Positions 12,721 to 24,909 are shown, counted from the stretch's first letter. The stretch is 64,000 nucleotides of DNA from Anseranas semipalmata (GCA_013399115.1 VXAA01002218.1:176002-240001), one strand, 5' to 3'. Translations and numbers: made by a program. The notes: a model not told the origin generated them from the sequence alone.

Positions 12721-12786
12721 AGAAAAAAAAAAAAAGAGAGGGAGAGAGAGAGAGAGAAAAAGAAAAAGAAAAAAAGAAAAAAAAAG
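12721..12786. repeat. Purine tract: A run, (GA)n, (GAAAA)n
   Basis: A run of As leads into about ten GA units and then A-rich GAAAA-type units. The whole tract is purine-only on the + strand for over 60 bp. Such tracts are length-variable and can adopt triplex-type structures. No gene is attached to it. Confidence 0.92.
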
Positions 12787-15700
12787 CCATCAACTTGGTT
12801 TTAGTTTGAAATAAAATTTCCTGGAGCAGTAGGAACTTCAGCTGGTAATTTATGATCCAGCTTATGTGGTAATCTTCTATGATAAGTCTCAGCTCTAACA
12901 TGCATGTGTGCATGAGAGTGTGTGTGAGAGACAGAGAGGAAAGAGAGGCAGAAGACACTGTTGCTCACTAACTGGCACTCAATGAGATACTTAATTTGTT
13001 GTAATAAAGCAAAGAAAAAGTAGCTGTCAGTTAAACTGCCATTTCTGTCACACTTTTTAATAATACTGCTCCTGTAATTACACTGTGGTTCTTTATACTT
13101 ACTCAGTAAAAGCTTGCTTAGTTTTAGCATGGAAAACAATTTATGAAATTATAGAAACAGACTGAACACAGCAGTTCATTTGTTGAGGCAATTATCCAGA
13201 TCCTTGTCAAAAAAGAGAGAGAGTAAAGACTGTGATGTGCAAAAAATGTTTCTAATTCTATGCTATAATACATACAATATGTCTGTGGTTGTGTTGGATT
13301 ATGTTAATAAACTGCAGTCGAAATATATTTGTCACAACACAAAGGAAGGGTGCTATCAATTGTCTTGCCAGATATTTTAAATTAGTCACCAAAACGTCTA
13401 GCCAGGGTTTCCTCTATGACCCTCAGATGAAGGGAGAGGCTTATTGGACAGTTTTTCCTGTGGGACTAGACAGATTCTTCTAATGCTCAAGTATTTTGAA
13501 TAATCTGGAAAATAACTGTAAAGTGAACTGCAGCACAGTTGCCTTTTTTAACAGACATGTACAATTCAACCCTGAACACAAATCCAGTGTTGATTTTGGC
13601 TGGTTATCACTCAGAAATGAGCTTCCCTAATAGTTCTTAGCAAAAATGGATAGGGGCTTTATTCCTGCTTTTGGGAAGAGTAAAGGGTATAAGAACTGGG
13701 CTGTTGCTCTGCTAAAAGAGCAAACAAACAAATACTGACAAAAATCTAAGCACACAGTCCAGAAAACTTCAACTTTAAAAAGGGAAAGACAGAAGAAAGA
13801 AAATACTGAAAACAAAACACAGACTTGTTCGACACCCTATGCAGATTCAGGAAAAAATCTGCTGCTTGTTAGAATGCAGTCATTTGTATAACAAGTTGGA
13901 AAGAGAGCATCTTAAAGCAAGCTAGCACTCCAGAAACATGTTTACTACCAAGACTTTCACTGAAGTTTATTACTTTTTGTAATCATTTGTTCTTTCTTGT
14001 AAAACATTTATCATTTGTCCTTCAACACAATAATTTATAACAAGTGAATGTTTGGTTTTTTTTTTTCAAAGATTTCTAAAAGAAGAAAAATGCAAACTTT
14101 ATATTATTTAAACTGAAAATGTATCAACCAGTTTCTTTTCTTCAGCTGGGTACTTTATACTTCAGGAGAAGTTATTGCTGTAGATTCTTTGTTACAAATT
14201 TCATTCTTCTGGACAAAAAGTGGGAAAAGAGAAGACCTAGTGCACAGGAGACAAAGAAGAAATGGCATCCAAACACAGGTCATGAATCGTGAACATGCTA
14301 AAAAAGTTTCACATATTAAAATGTGGATGAAGTTTCTTTCTTCCCCACCTCCCCCAACATCTGGAGATAGTTTGGTGGAGCAATTTCCAGAAACCAAACA
14401 GTATCTCTGCTTGACTAGCTCTTTTCATTCACAAATAAACAATTAATGAAATGGCCAACTAATTTCCAAAGTGTTCATATTCATTAGACTGTTTCCTGAA
14501 ATTAAGTAGCTGTTTCGTGATGTACTGCCCAAATAAAATGGTACTGCTATTCTTTCTCCAAACATAAAAGTATTTTAAGATTATCTATTTGCATTTCATT
14601 TATTCTAGGAACAAAATCGGAAACAAAAATGTTTCCCACTTTAAAAGGATAAATACATTTGCATAATAAAATAAGGGAGAGACAACTTCAAGATGTATTC
14701 TACTGAATCACTGAAAGTCACTGTGTGGTCCACACATCATCATGAGGCAAAATCTACATTGTATTTTTTTATGTATCACATTTCTGAATTACAGAGATTA
14801 AATCATTTTATCTTATGACATGCCGTAATATATATTCCTTTGAGCATGGGAAGCAAGGTGGAAAAAAACCTCTACTTTGCAGAAGCCCGAGCTAAAACAA
14901 TTACAGGATAGAATTAATTTCAATAATCAGCTGGGAGACATAAGTGTCTGCTAGATACCAACTACATACCTACCCTTACAAATTCTGGTTACCACTTCTG
15001 ACCAGAAGCTCATACTAGAAACTGCTCTTTCCACTCAGGTTGCTTTTTACATGCTACCTAATGCCAGGAAAAGAAATCTCCTTGAATAATTTTTTTCATC
15101 TGGTGCTCTGCTCTGAAAAGTTTTTCTTCTAGATCTCCTTATGGTACAGCTCTGCTTGAGCTGTACACATACTTAAATAGCTTCCATTTCCATTCTGTAA
15201 AGGGAAATACCAGGTTACAGAGCTTCATCTCACATGGACTAAGGAAAAAGCTGTAGCATTTACAACATTACCACCATCCAGTGTTTTGACTTCTTCACTC
15301 TTTCAGCCCTAATAACAAACTGAGGAAAGAGAAATGTGCTCCAGCTTTCCATGAGGCATGAAGTCACTGAGCAATGAGCCTAATTTCCCCCTACCGACTC
15401 TGCTGTGGCGTCAGTGGCTTCTGGTGAAAGCCCTTAGGACAGATAGCTAGTGGGAGACACATCTTAACCTCTACAGCAGGATTCCTCAAGCTCCTGTTTA
15501 CAGACCATCACTCCATTCAGGGCTGTTTACAGGACACTTGAAGAGCAACATGAGTCAACTCATGGTAGTGGTAATGACAACTATGGAAAAATATTTATAC
15601 AGCGCAGTACATTTATTTAATGTTTTACAAACTGAATGCCTGATACTACAAACACTCACCTCTTGGTATAACACTATTCTGAGTAACTTCAGTCACTAAT

Positions 15701-15973
15701 AATTTTCTTTTACTTCACATACAGAAAAGTTCAAGATCAAGGCCACCTTTGGACAAGTCGCCTAAGTACCTAGCCCAGGGAATGCTGTTTCTGTCTCAGA
15801 TAATAAAGGGGTGCAAACTCAGATTCTTCTATAAATAAACAATTCCATATCCTTTAATTTAATACTACTTTTAAAAATGTATGAGTGATCTGAGGAACAT
15901 GCTTAAGCTGAATGGAGATCTGTCTGTCAAGTTCTTACGCAGCTGGGCTAGCCAAGGTATGCATAGTGAAGAG
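12787..15973. other. AT-rich unique sequence, no gene seen
   Basis: I see nothing here beyond short simple-sequence patches, for example an imperfect TG/GA tract at 12901-12945 and T runs near 14058. Open frames are short and unremarkable (112 codons at most, minus strand, composition-driven). Confidence 0.6.
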
Positions 15974-16014
15974 GAAAACAAAAAACAAAACAAAACAAAA
16001 CAACAAAAAAAAAA
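15974..16014. repeat. (CAAAA)n A-rich simple repeat
   Basis: Imperfect CAAAA units end in a run of nine As. Such tracts can be the decayed tail of a retroposed sequence. Nothing recognisable lies directly 5' of it on the + strand, so it is listed only as a simple repeat. Confidence 0.9.
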
Positions 16015-16109
16015 TGATCTGGATCCATCAGCAGTCACTTTTAGTCATGTGAATGAATAATGCCAAGAGATGGGGAAATGCAACTCTGCACATGAAAGAG
16101 GCCAGCAAA

Positions 16110-16190
16110 GTACTTCAGGCCACTTTATTTCTGAATAAGAACACTCACACACAGCTTTATCAAGGTTTAACTAAACCACTTGTAAAAATG
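16110..16190. mobile_element. Possible relic of an old non-autonomous DNA transposon
   Basis: The segment contains TTTATTTCTGAATAAGAACA, then CTCACACACAGC, then GGTTTAACTAAACCACTTG. From memory this ordering (TTATTTCGGAATAAG, a CCACACA block, and a TTTAACTAAACC palindrome) resembles short inverted-repeat transposons common in turtle and crocodilian genomes. I cannot recall the family name or locate both termini. It sits just upstream of a MIR relic, so this part of the window holds several very old insertions. Confidence 0.35.
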
Positions 16191-16324
16191 GATTCAGAAG
16201 GTCTTCTGTGATTGTCCCTGCATGGACAAGTTCCAGATCTGACTTCTACCTTTGAAAAGCATCCGGTGAGGAATCTGAAAGCTGTCAGCCAGTTTAATTT
16301 ACCCTGAGCTTAAAAAAAGGATAA

Positions 16325-16478
16325 TGCCTGTCACAGTCTACCATTATTACACTGGGCAAGTCACTTTCCTTCACCTCTGCCTCAGTTTCCCATCTGGAAA
16401 TGGGAATAATAAAAATTACCTCCTTTTTTTAGTGCTTTGAAATTGACAGATGTAAAGCACAGTGTACAAGCGCTGTAT
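16325..16478 (+). mobile_element. MIR SINE relic (core region well preserved)
   Basis: This is the clearest ancient SINE in the window. ACTGGGCAAGTCACTTTCCT is followed by CACCTCTGCCTCAGTTTCCC, ATCTGGAAATGGGAATAATA, an ATTACCTCC block and a TGTAAAGCACAGTGTACAAG tail. These match the MIR core in order and orientation (CTTGGGCAAGTCACTTAACC, CTCAGTTTCCTCATCTG, AAATGGGGATAATA, TACCTAC, TGTAAAGCGCTTAGAACAGT). The tRNA-like 5' part is missing or unrecognisable. The preservation is good for an insertion this old, which could reflect chance or constraint on the core. Confidence 0.8.
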
Positions 16479-16583
16479 TCTGTCTGCTATCAAGATTCAC
16501 GACCAATCCATACAGTGGGTAAAATACTGAGACACAAACACAGAACTTAACTGTTTCAGAGTAGAAAAGCTTTCATCCTTAGA

Positions 16584-16663
16584 AACAAACAACAACAACA
16601 ACAACAAAAATAACAACAACAACAAAACAACCAACAACCACATAAAAACAAACAAACAAACAA
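16584..16663. repeat. (AAC)n / (AAAC)n simple repeat
   Basis: AAC trinucleotide units are interrupted by a few AAAC and CCAACC variants and end in four AAAC units. The tract is purely A and C on the + strand for most of 80 bp. Confidence 0.93.
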
Positions 16664-19600
16664 GAACCCCTGCATCCCACTAGCATCCTGCTAGCATCCC
16701 ACCCACACTGGGGCCAGGCTTAGCCATTGACTGTAAGTAGTCAACAAAAAGCAGCTAGATAGTTTGGAGGACTAAGGCATGAACTTACCTACTGTGCTGA
16801 GTATCTCCATGCCTTCCAAACAGTTGCATATCCAAGCAACTGTTGACCTATGTTTTCTTTCTTTGGCCTTATAAAATGGAACGCTGCAGGTTGTTTGTTT
16901 GTTTTCATAAAACTAAACTTTTTAAAATGAGATCACAGCTGGTGACCTGAAATAATTATTGTTGTCTCTTCCACAATAAGTTGAGGTATAAAATTTGATC
17001 ATACAACAATAATTGCAGTACCTTTTAGTTCTTGGATTCCTCTATGGGCAATATAATCAGAGAACATATACCTAACTGCAAGATTAAATAACATTGATGA
17101 AAGGATTCCCCAGTCTGAATATCTTGCTTGAGGTCAGCTATAATCTGTGGTCCTTTCAGGTAGAGGATAGACCACATTGCTTCATTTAGTCAGGACAAAA
17201 ATTCGTAAGATAGAAACTATAAGGTCACAGCTCATAACTGTCAGGAAACTTAGTTTGCAGGCCAACACTGAAGAGTAGTTTCTAGACTGTAAAGTACACG
17301 CAGCACCTAAGTAAAAGAAGTAGACTGTGAAGGCATTTGGGGGAAAAATGCATTGGTATATGCAGCTGGGTAAAATAGTCTTATCTGAAACTACATTTTC
17401 TATGTTCTGTTTTTCTGTTTCTGCATTGTGATCATTTTTTTCAGTTGACCCTCAAACACCACAATACAGGTGTAACGACAGTATTCTCTGTTATAGAACA
17501 AGTCTTTCACTAATCAAACTCAGCTCTGTAGCTGATGTCGAGTGCTAAAGAAAACATAAAGAGTAAGTCAGACTCATAGATTTGTTACTAAAAAATTAAA
17601 AACCCTAAATAAGAAACAAAGAAAACATATCAAAATCTCTTACAGGCTTGCAAAGGGCCTATTATAATAGAAGACTATATTAGGTTTTAAAATAATTCAG
17701 AAATGCAAAACAAATTAAAATATGTTTAAAATTAAAAGACACGTCCCTGTTTAAAGTAAAATGACAAAAATAATTATTAATTTTCAGGTCTGCATTTTCT
17801 GAAGAGTTTCTTAAATTACTTCTGTAGTTCTGAATTTAAAATGACTAAATCTTTGAAATTATAAACCTAAATTTCAGTTGTTTGTAAGATATGAAAAACT
17901 TCCATGGAGACATAAGAAATCTATGTCCATGTACAAGGAAATGAAAACATTTTGAACTTCGCAATCTAAAAGAAAAAATGCTGTCTCAAATTTATAATGT
18001 AAAAGCCATTTTTTTTAAACTGTGATCATAGAAACAACTTCATAATGGGAGGCTTATTGAAATTTACAATATTCTGATGTGCTCACATTTTTAATATGAA
18101 ACAATCTCTCTTCTGACAATGTGTTTTCTAACTCAAAATATTCTAGACAGGAGGAAATGAGACGCTGTATGTACTATCCTGATAACTAAAGAAAAGGGAA
18201 TTTTCACTGCTACTTGGGTGATCATTGAAATCTTTTAACATAGAACCATATAAAACAGAATATATGCCCATTTTTCATGTAAGACAAAGAGGGAGCACAA
18301 ATTCTTCTGTTTATCAAATTTAAATGCTATTTTTATTGAGTCTGATCTGAATAGTCTAATTATGAAGAGTGTTAGTTTCTGATTTAGGCTTTCAGGAAAT
18401 AGTACAAAAAGAGCTGTCAAAAGAAGAGTGGCAGAAGGGACAATGAAAAATTCCAAAATATAAAACTGTTAAGGAGGTAAGTTTGAGTGACAGGATGGAT
18501 AAAAGCCTGAGTAATTACTTTAGGCTACCCAACCTAAGACAAAATTTAAATAAAATAAATAAAATATGCTAAATGCCCTCTTTGGTTACAAACATCAAAA
18601 AAACTTAGGAACAAGTATCTTTGTGCAAACTAATTAGTCACACATTTACAGGAAGAAAAGGTTACAAATAGAAGAATCTTTCAGGTAGTGAACTATTCTT
18701 AGCTGCATAGTGAACAGTAGTAAACATTGAAATCCAATTCAGAAACAGTACACATCAAGAAAACAGCAGTAATATTCTGTTTCTGTATACACTCAAATGC
18801 TTTCGTCCAGGACCTATAACTAATAACATTGTTAGATTTGCTGTGTAGAGCTAGCAAAATTCTTTACCTTATGACATAGTTATTTTAGTTCGAAGAACTT
18901 TTCTCCCAAATGTTTATAGCACCACGCCAGTTACTTCAGCTGAGCTGACACAATGAATTTAAAATGGTCTAATACTTTTGACTTACCAACAGATTAGCAC
19001 ATGATTAGCTAGAGTAAAAGGATTATTATGACTGCTGTTATAAGATATTAACACTTTTGGTAATGCATTCTAGGGATGCTGTATATTTTTTCCACATCAA
19101 GAAAGCAGAATGAAAAGTAAGAGTTCCTTAGTTTTATTGATGATCTTGCTGTGAAGTAACAGAATGCTCTTCAATTAATTTTTTAAATCTTTGATCTTCA
19201 CCCTTTTTTTCCCTAAGGTTCATACAAGCTGATTACAAGCTGTAAATGGGCTACAGAAAGAGTCAAACAGTTACAGCATTCAGTCTTCCTTAAAACACCG
19301 GGTTAACTGATGCATGCACACATGCACGCGCAAACCCACACACAGACTTTATGACGAACAACTAGATTCGTGTCTGAATTAGAGTGCCGCATTAATACAC
19401 TTAGGAAGACAGAGTTATGTTCACTGAAGTTTGATGCCAGTTCTGTGAAGGGTTGTATCTGCAGGAGCATAGGGAGGGGAGACAAAAAGAGAGAGAAAAC
19501 ACCAACAGGAGGGAGAAGGATTCAGGGGACAGCTGAAGTGTGAAGTGATCCAGCAGCTTTTTGGTACGGTTTAGACTTCGCTTTGGGAATGCAACAAAAC

Positions 19601-21900
19601 AACAGCTACAAACTTAACCCCGTGACACTGGCAAGACTGTCAGCCTCAATACTAAGCACACATGCACTGAAATTCAAGCTCCAGTTGCCAACAGGTTTAA
19701 CAGATAGGAAACTTTTTCCTCTCCTGCCAAAGGTGGTATGTTCTTGTGCCTGTACTTCTCTTTCGCGTACAGACAGACACTCTTCTAGATGTATTAATGC
19801 GTCACTGTACTTTTTTGTTCTCTTTTTAGATTCAAGCTGAATTTTATTACGCTTACGACTACACAGGCTAAAAAGCATACACATTGTATGTACAGAGAGA
19901 ATATAGGAAAACATGAATTGAACTAAAGGCTAGGATTTTCTGAGAGTTTCAGAGTAGTATGTGTTTATAGTCAATTACATAAAGGTAATAACTGATGATC
20001 AACAGTGAGTTATAAGAAATCACAAATAATGAAGAAAATTATTTTTGTTATGAAGGTGCTAATTGAAGAACGTACTTGGAAGAAAACTACATTCCTTAGT
20101 TTTAAAATTGTTATAGTTTCAACTTTTTGTAAACCAACATGAAAGGGAAAAGAAAGACTAAAGGATCTCAAGTTTTAAGTCATTTGTTAATTTTGGGACA
20201 CAGATCACAGTTAAGCAGTACTGGTTAAGACAGTCACAAAGGTAAAATGAGATGCCATTTTCTGTATGTAAAAAGCTGCCTATTTTTTCTGCATGACTCT
20301 TTAAGTGCAAATACAGGTAACAAAAACTGGAGTTACAAGGTGAGATAAAAATTACAAGATGGGAAAATTCTGCTTTGTCTCCACAGCGTTATCTGGTTCC
20401 CCCTGTTGTCATACAGCCAGGGAAAAAAGCACTTCCAGAAAACTCACCAAAGATCAAACTGTGTCTGGTGACAGCAGTGTCCAAGCTATAAGTAATGTTC
20501 AAAGGATTCAACAATGCCTGTGACTGATCATTCTCTTTCCCTTGCCATCACCTGCTGATTTTGTCCAGGTGTTTTATGGCTATCTTGAGGCTCTGGAGAA
20601 CAGACAGAAAGAAGACTTTGCCAATTTCTTTTGTCTGGGATTGTGAATTCCTTACACAGATGGTGGACAGCCACAGGCTGGCCAACTCCAGGAACAATTG
20701 CCTTCACCCTCAGAGGGAATGCATGAGAGCAATATTATCTTCTCGCAAAGTACTGTCTGTAACATGTCTGTGGTTAGGGAATACGACAAGATGCCTTTTC
20801 TCAAGGAAAAAGGATTTTTTTCCCTCATCTCCATGCCACAACAATATCAGGAGATAAATAAAATAAAATAAAATAAATAAATAAACTAAGACTTTGGCTT
20901 CTATTAGTAAATTAAGCATTCCTAAGCAATTCAAGAGGTTTGTCTAATAAGATAATCTTGTGTTAACATGGTTTTGTAGTATGTTTACAGTCTCTCAAGC
21001 ATTCCAAACAAATCCTGCTAAATCTTACTCACTAAGCAAACTGAGCCATTTCTGGCAGCAATTTTTTAAGATGGGCACCAGGCATAAGCCACCTCACCCT
21101 TTTTCTCTTAGCCTGTTTGCTTACAAGAAAACTCATTACCTATGCAAATGACTGCTAAATGTGCAGTTACCTAATTGTGCAAGTTACCTCTATAGTATCT
21201 ATGTACTTTTCGCCTGCAGTGATGCAAGTGCAATTTTGAAACTGGGTATTTAAAGTAAAACTCCTACACTCCCACTTCTGACCTCTGAAAGTGTGACTAC
21301 ATACAAGGGAATGGAGAATATGTAAAAAAAAAAAGTATGTATGCAACGCTTAGGCACCCAACAAAGCAAATTTTACAGAAAAATGTGTGACTACATCCAG
21401 TTTTCAAAACTGGAAGGGCCTGGAAAAATAAGTTTATCTTATATGCATTTCATTATGAAGAGACCTAGATACAAATCTTGTATGACAAACATTTTACAGA
21501 CAATCTCTGTATTCTCACACTAATAGAAAAAAAAAAAAAAAAAACATTGCCAGAAAATAAGTAGTATCTAAGAATCTAATTACAGACAGACTCCAGGAAT
21601 CACAGAGCTATACCTATCCCATATGCTGTTTCAGTTTTTCTTATAGCTAATGCGAATGAACTCTGAACTCGTCAATAAGATATAAGGCAATGTACTCCTC
21701 TTAGATCCTCAAGACACAGGCTGCACCCCCACATACACACCCTGCCTAGGGATCAATGTTAACATATGCACAAGCAGAGCAGAGCAACGGAGCTGATTTG
21801 TGCCATGCAGATCTGAGAGCACAATTATGTCCTGCTCTAAATTATTTATTTTAATGTTAAAGGGTGTAACATTTTCATCTTTTTTGGAAAAGTATACTCA
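16664..21900. other. AT-rich unique sequence, no gene seen
   Basis: No recognisable gene or transposon was found. A near-consensus splice donor occurs on the minus strand at 16783-16791 (TAG then GTAAGT) and on the + strand at 18474-18482 (GAG then GTAAGT). Neither has a convincing acceptor that would define an open exon. A + strand acceptor-like site at 20386 is followed by 34 open codons, which is not unusual by chance. Simple A-rich tracts lie at 20854-20885 and 21523-21543. Confidence 0.55.
20854..20885. repeat. (AAATA)n / (AAAT)n simple repeat
   Basis: AAATA and AAATAA units run for about 30 bp. The tract has low complexity, is probably length-variable, and belongs to no recognisable element. 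Confidence 0.88.
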
Positions 21901-21904
21901 GCAG

Positions 21905-22085
21905 TTATAAAATCTAGCATCATAAATGTTAGAGAAGGAAAGGGCCATTACATCACCCTGCCTATCTCCTGCCAAAGCAGGCTAGTTCCCTACTGTACAT
22001 TTTCTAGCCTTATACAAAATGTTTCCAATAATAACTTGCTGATGTTTTAAATGCTCTGCATTACATTAACACTTTTTTAAAAAGT
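21905..22085 (-). mobile_element. Very old CR1/L3-like fragment (tentative)
   Basis: CATCATAAATGTTAGAGAAG, GGAAAGGGCC, CATCACCCTGCCTATCTCCT and GCCAAAGCAGG follow the order of the CR1 3' region (TCATAGAATGTTAG, GGAAGGGACC, TCATCTAGTCCAACCCCCTG, CCAAAGCAGG). The copy is far more decayed than the other CR1 copies here. The following AT-rich part may continue the element (a TGTTTCCAATAATAAC region) but cannot be aligned securely. Orientation is the same as the other CR1 copies, with the 3' end at the low coordinate. Confidence 0.5.
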
Positions 22086-22760
22086 TTGTGATACTAAAAT
22101 GAAAATGTAGTGTTCATAGGAAGGTGACAGGTAACCTTGGAACTACAAGTCCCCTTTTTTCTACCACCACAGGTAGCAGCAGTAAAGCTTCTATATACTG
22201 TTCGGTCTACCAGCATGTCATAACCCTGACCTAAGGAGGTCAGTTTCACAGTTGAAAAAGTAGCTTAGCTTCCATGGCTCATTTCATTCTTCAGCCTCCT
22301 GCTGAGATTACTGACAATTTAGCCAATGTATTTATTTATTTTTATTTCTGTACAGTACCCAAATACAGAGATACTGTCACATCTGTGTACTGGTCATATC
22401 TACAAAAAGTCTGCAGTTGCTGGCCCTATGCAAACACCATCCAGAACTCTTGGTGATTATTTTTTCCACAAAGATGCAGGAAGCATCTCTGTGGCTTCAC
22501 ATGAAGCTTCCAAACTGAAGTATCCATATCTCCTATACAAAACCCTGTTAAAGTTAACTTTACCCTCTTTCATCTTCTCATCTATTTAGTACTTGCCCTA
22601 AACTGAAACCCGAGAGATAAGAGTGACCAGCAGGGCAGCCTAACAAAATTAAGTGAGTTCCATGGATGAGGCTGTCTCACTATAAACTGAAATCCTCTGA
22701 ACTCCAGCATCTCTGCCAAGCGTTTAATCCATAAAACCCTACATAACACAGCTGTGTTCA

Positions 22761-22778
22761 GGGGAGGGGGTGGGTGGG
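22761..22778 (+). other. G-quadruplex motif with three single-base loops
   Basis: The + strand reads G4, A, G5, T, G3, T, G3. Four G tracts of at least three are separated by single-base loops, the arrangement known to form very stable parallel quadruplexes in vitro. It stands in otherwise ordinary sequence, 7 bp 3' of a GCTGTG segment. No promoter or exon is visible next to it. Confidence 0.85.
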
Positions 22779-23866
22779 ACTGTTTGTTTATTTTAGGAGG
22801 TTTTATTTGTTTCCTTTTCAGTTTTCTGAGGCACATATATGTCTACTTCACAGTGTCTTGAAACATTAAAAGGGCACATCCGCTGATGGTGGTGATGGTA
22901 ATGTCACACCCTAGTAAGTAACATAAAAGAAGTGACTGTGGACAAATTGTTCCTAGGTGAGGGAAAACTGGATCCAAGTGTGTATGATGGAACTCACTTA
23001 AACTTGGCAGGATTGTCCAACACAAGGAGCTCTACCCAGGACTGAAAGACTGGGGAATGGAATAAGAGAAAAAATGTGTCTACTGAGAATTGGACTGAAA
23101 ATGCCATGCTGCCCTCAGATGTTAACAGCAGTCTGTTGATGGCCTGGACTGAATTCAAACTGGTGACCTAAAGCAGAAAGACTCTGTATCTAACTAGTAA
23201 TCCCCTGATCCAGGGTACTTCAGTACTTTTAATCAGAGAAGAAAAATTACAGTCCCAGGGGAGACTTCACTGGACAGCAACATGCTAGATACTCAAAAAA
23301 AAAAATTAAAAAAAAAACTAAAGCTTATGGAGGAACATGTAATTTCTTCCACCAAATGCCAATGTTAACTCCTATGTTAACTTCATCAAGGCTGAAAACT
23401 GAGAGAAGGGGGGGGGAGGGTGACACATGACACAACATACACAACAGCAATAAAACAACATTTCTTATCTTTCTTGAATTTTTTTCTCACTCATCTTGGA
23501 CAGCCATTAATGGATGACATTTCTTCAGTTACATTCAATGATTCACATTCTCACTATATTAGTAGACTTTCAGGATTAAAAATTTACACAGAAAAAAAAA
23601 AGGAGAAAGACCAACTGTGAGAGTAGGCACAGCATAAGCCATGAGATGAAATTACGTGCATTTAAAATATAATAAGAGTTTACATCAACAACCCTCCTTT
23701 TAATGGAGGCTTCATAACACAGCCTCAACAGCTGAAATTACTTAGAGAGGAAGTATAACATAAAAGTGAAATTGTCTACTTCTCTGAAATGACAAAAATG
23801 CATTATTATGGATAAAAAATGAAATAACATGGCATGCACTTTTTTCTTGAGAAAGTGTTAAATTCC

Positions 23867-23876
23867 TAATTGATTA
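23867..23876. promoter_or_regulatory. Homeodomain-dimer-like site TAATTGATTA
   Basis: The site TAAT-TG-ATTA fits the P2 type of paired-class homeodomain dimer site (two inverted TAAT cores spaced by two bases). It is followed by AGCAAATGATGA, which adds another AT-rich core. This is a sequence match only. A ten-base site recurs by chance in AT-rich DNA, so binding is inference. Confidence 0.3.
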
Positions 23877-24096
23877 GCAAATGATGAAAGAGAACATGTT
23901 ATGATTTTATTGTACATACTTTTTACAAAATCCGACTACATAATCTTATTGAGTAGAATATTGTCATATTGTCAGTGCAGTTTTTGAGCACCTCAAAAAC
24001 CATAATAACTGTTATGCCCAAGGTTAAATAAAGAGAAGAAAAATATATTTTTAAAAGTCTGATTTTTATTCTAAATTCAGCATCTTTTCCATGCAG

Positions 24097-24171
24097 CTCC
24101 TCTTCTCTAGTGACTTTATTTATTGATCATAACTACATTCCTCTATCAACAGCAGGTTTTCTTAATAGAAG
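24097..24171 (+). other. Exon-like segment with good splice sites (speculative)
   Basis: A pyrimidine-rich stretch and ATGCAG end at 24096, and a second acceptor-like site (CTCCTCTTCTCTAG) ends at 24110. A strong donor match (AAG followed by GTGAGT) starts at 24172. One frame is open from 24098 through the donor and would encode a peptide containing LVTLFIDHNYIPLSTAGFL. No family is recognised. The segment is short (75 or 61 bp), so open reading is weak evidence. Pairs of good splice signals this close also arise by chance in a window of this length. Confidence 0.15.
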
Positions 24172-24714
24172 GTGAGTTTTTAAAAATTTCTTTTTACATG
24201 AGTAACAAACATTGATTTTTAATGCCAGAAACACACAGACTATGCTATGGACTGATAATATGCCAACATTTTTGTTTTTAATTTAAGCTCATTTTGAGTT
24301 TCTTCAGCAAGGAAGAATAAAGCCTTGAAATGGTAACATTTGTTTTATTTTCCCCCTATTCATTGACTTAAAATAAGAAAAGATAAAAGGATATGCTAAA
24401 AGATTGAGCCAAAAAATAGTTGCTTCAAGGCAGATATTTCTTTGTGTCATGTTTCAGCCAGGAACAAAGTTTTACACACTACTTATAACCCTGAAAAAAT
24501 GGTATTTATATTTCAAGTGTTACCAATACATCCTTAAGTACAATGTGCTACTGACACCTTAACTACAGCATTGCAAATGGTGCTGCTGCAATAAACAATC
24601 TCATTCTTTCTTTTTACTGAGAGAATGTTGCAATCATTAAAGTATTCTTGCCCTCTGTATGCTTGGGAGTGGTCTGTCCATAAGTTATTAATAAACCATG
24701 GAAAGGTGCAGCAG

Positions 24715-24772
24715 CAGACCAACTATTCATATTAATGAATGCCTCATGAATATTCAGCTGCATGTTGACTCT
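24715..24772. promoter_or_regulatory. Dense homeodomain/POU-type AT patch with E-box
   Basis: Inverted ATTCAT and ATGAAT cores occur at 24725-24730 and 24735-24740. A further perfect 10-bp palindrome TGAATATTCA lies at 24747-24756, and an overlapping E-box CAGCTG at 24755-24760. The concentration of POU/homeodomain-like cores with an E-box is typical of developmental enhancers and conserved non-coding elements. This is an inference from motif density. Conservation cannot be judged from one sequence. Confidence 0.3.
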
Positions 24773-24775
24773 TAC

Positions 24776-24909
24776 CTCAGAGGACCAAGGGAACCAAAAT
24801 CCAGGCCCCTATTCCAGTCAACGCTCCTAATACTGTAATACTTTATTCTGAATAATAGCAACTAAATTCCTAATACTGTCTCTGTTGCAAAGCTAAATAT
24901 CTGTCGTTC
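24776..24909 (-). other. Non-coding exon-like segment, minus strand (speculative)
   Basis: Read on the minus strand, a very good acceptor (CTGCTCTCACTCTTGCAG) ends at 24910. The segment runs down to 24776 and is followed by a good donor (GAG then GTAAGAG). The 134 bp between them has stop codons in all three frames, so it could only be a UTR or long non-coding RNA exon. The enhancer-like patch lies directly downstream on that strand, and an assembly gap lies about 55 bp upstream. Confidence 0.2.

Larger units (their letters stand above)
22086..24096. other. Unique sequence with G-rich patches, no gene seen
   Basis: This stretch holds a G-quadruplex motif (22761-22778, listed separately), an A-rich tract at 23297-23317 and a run of nine Gs near 23408-23416. 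It also holds a homeodomain-dimer-like site at 23867-23876. Segment 23150-23210 has a weak look of a reversed tRNA-derived SINE. No exon was recognised. Confidence 0.5.

Noticed and set aside
18330..18476. A short peptide-like stretch resembling a KRAB-type LSKEEW ahead of a consensus donor.
   Set aside because: The frame stops before the donor and no KRAB context surrounds it.
20387..20491. A 34-codon open frame after a good acceptor (GTCTCCACAG) that reads like protein.
   Set aside because: It ends in a stop with no donor and no nearby evidence of a terminal exon, and 34 codons is common by chance.
23150..23210. Sequence resembling a reversed tRNA-derived SINE (GAATTCAAACTGGTGACC).
   Set aside because: Only one box-like stretch is recognisable, with no matching second box or tail.
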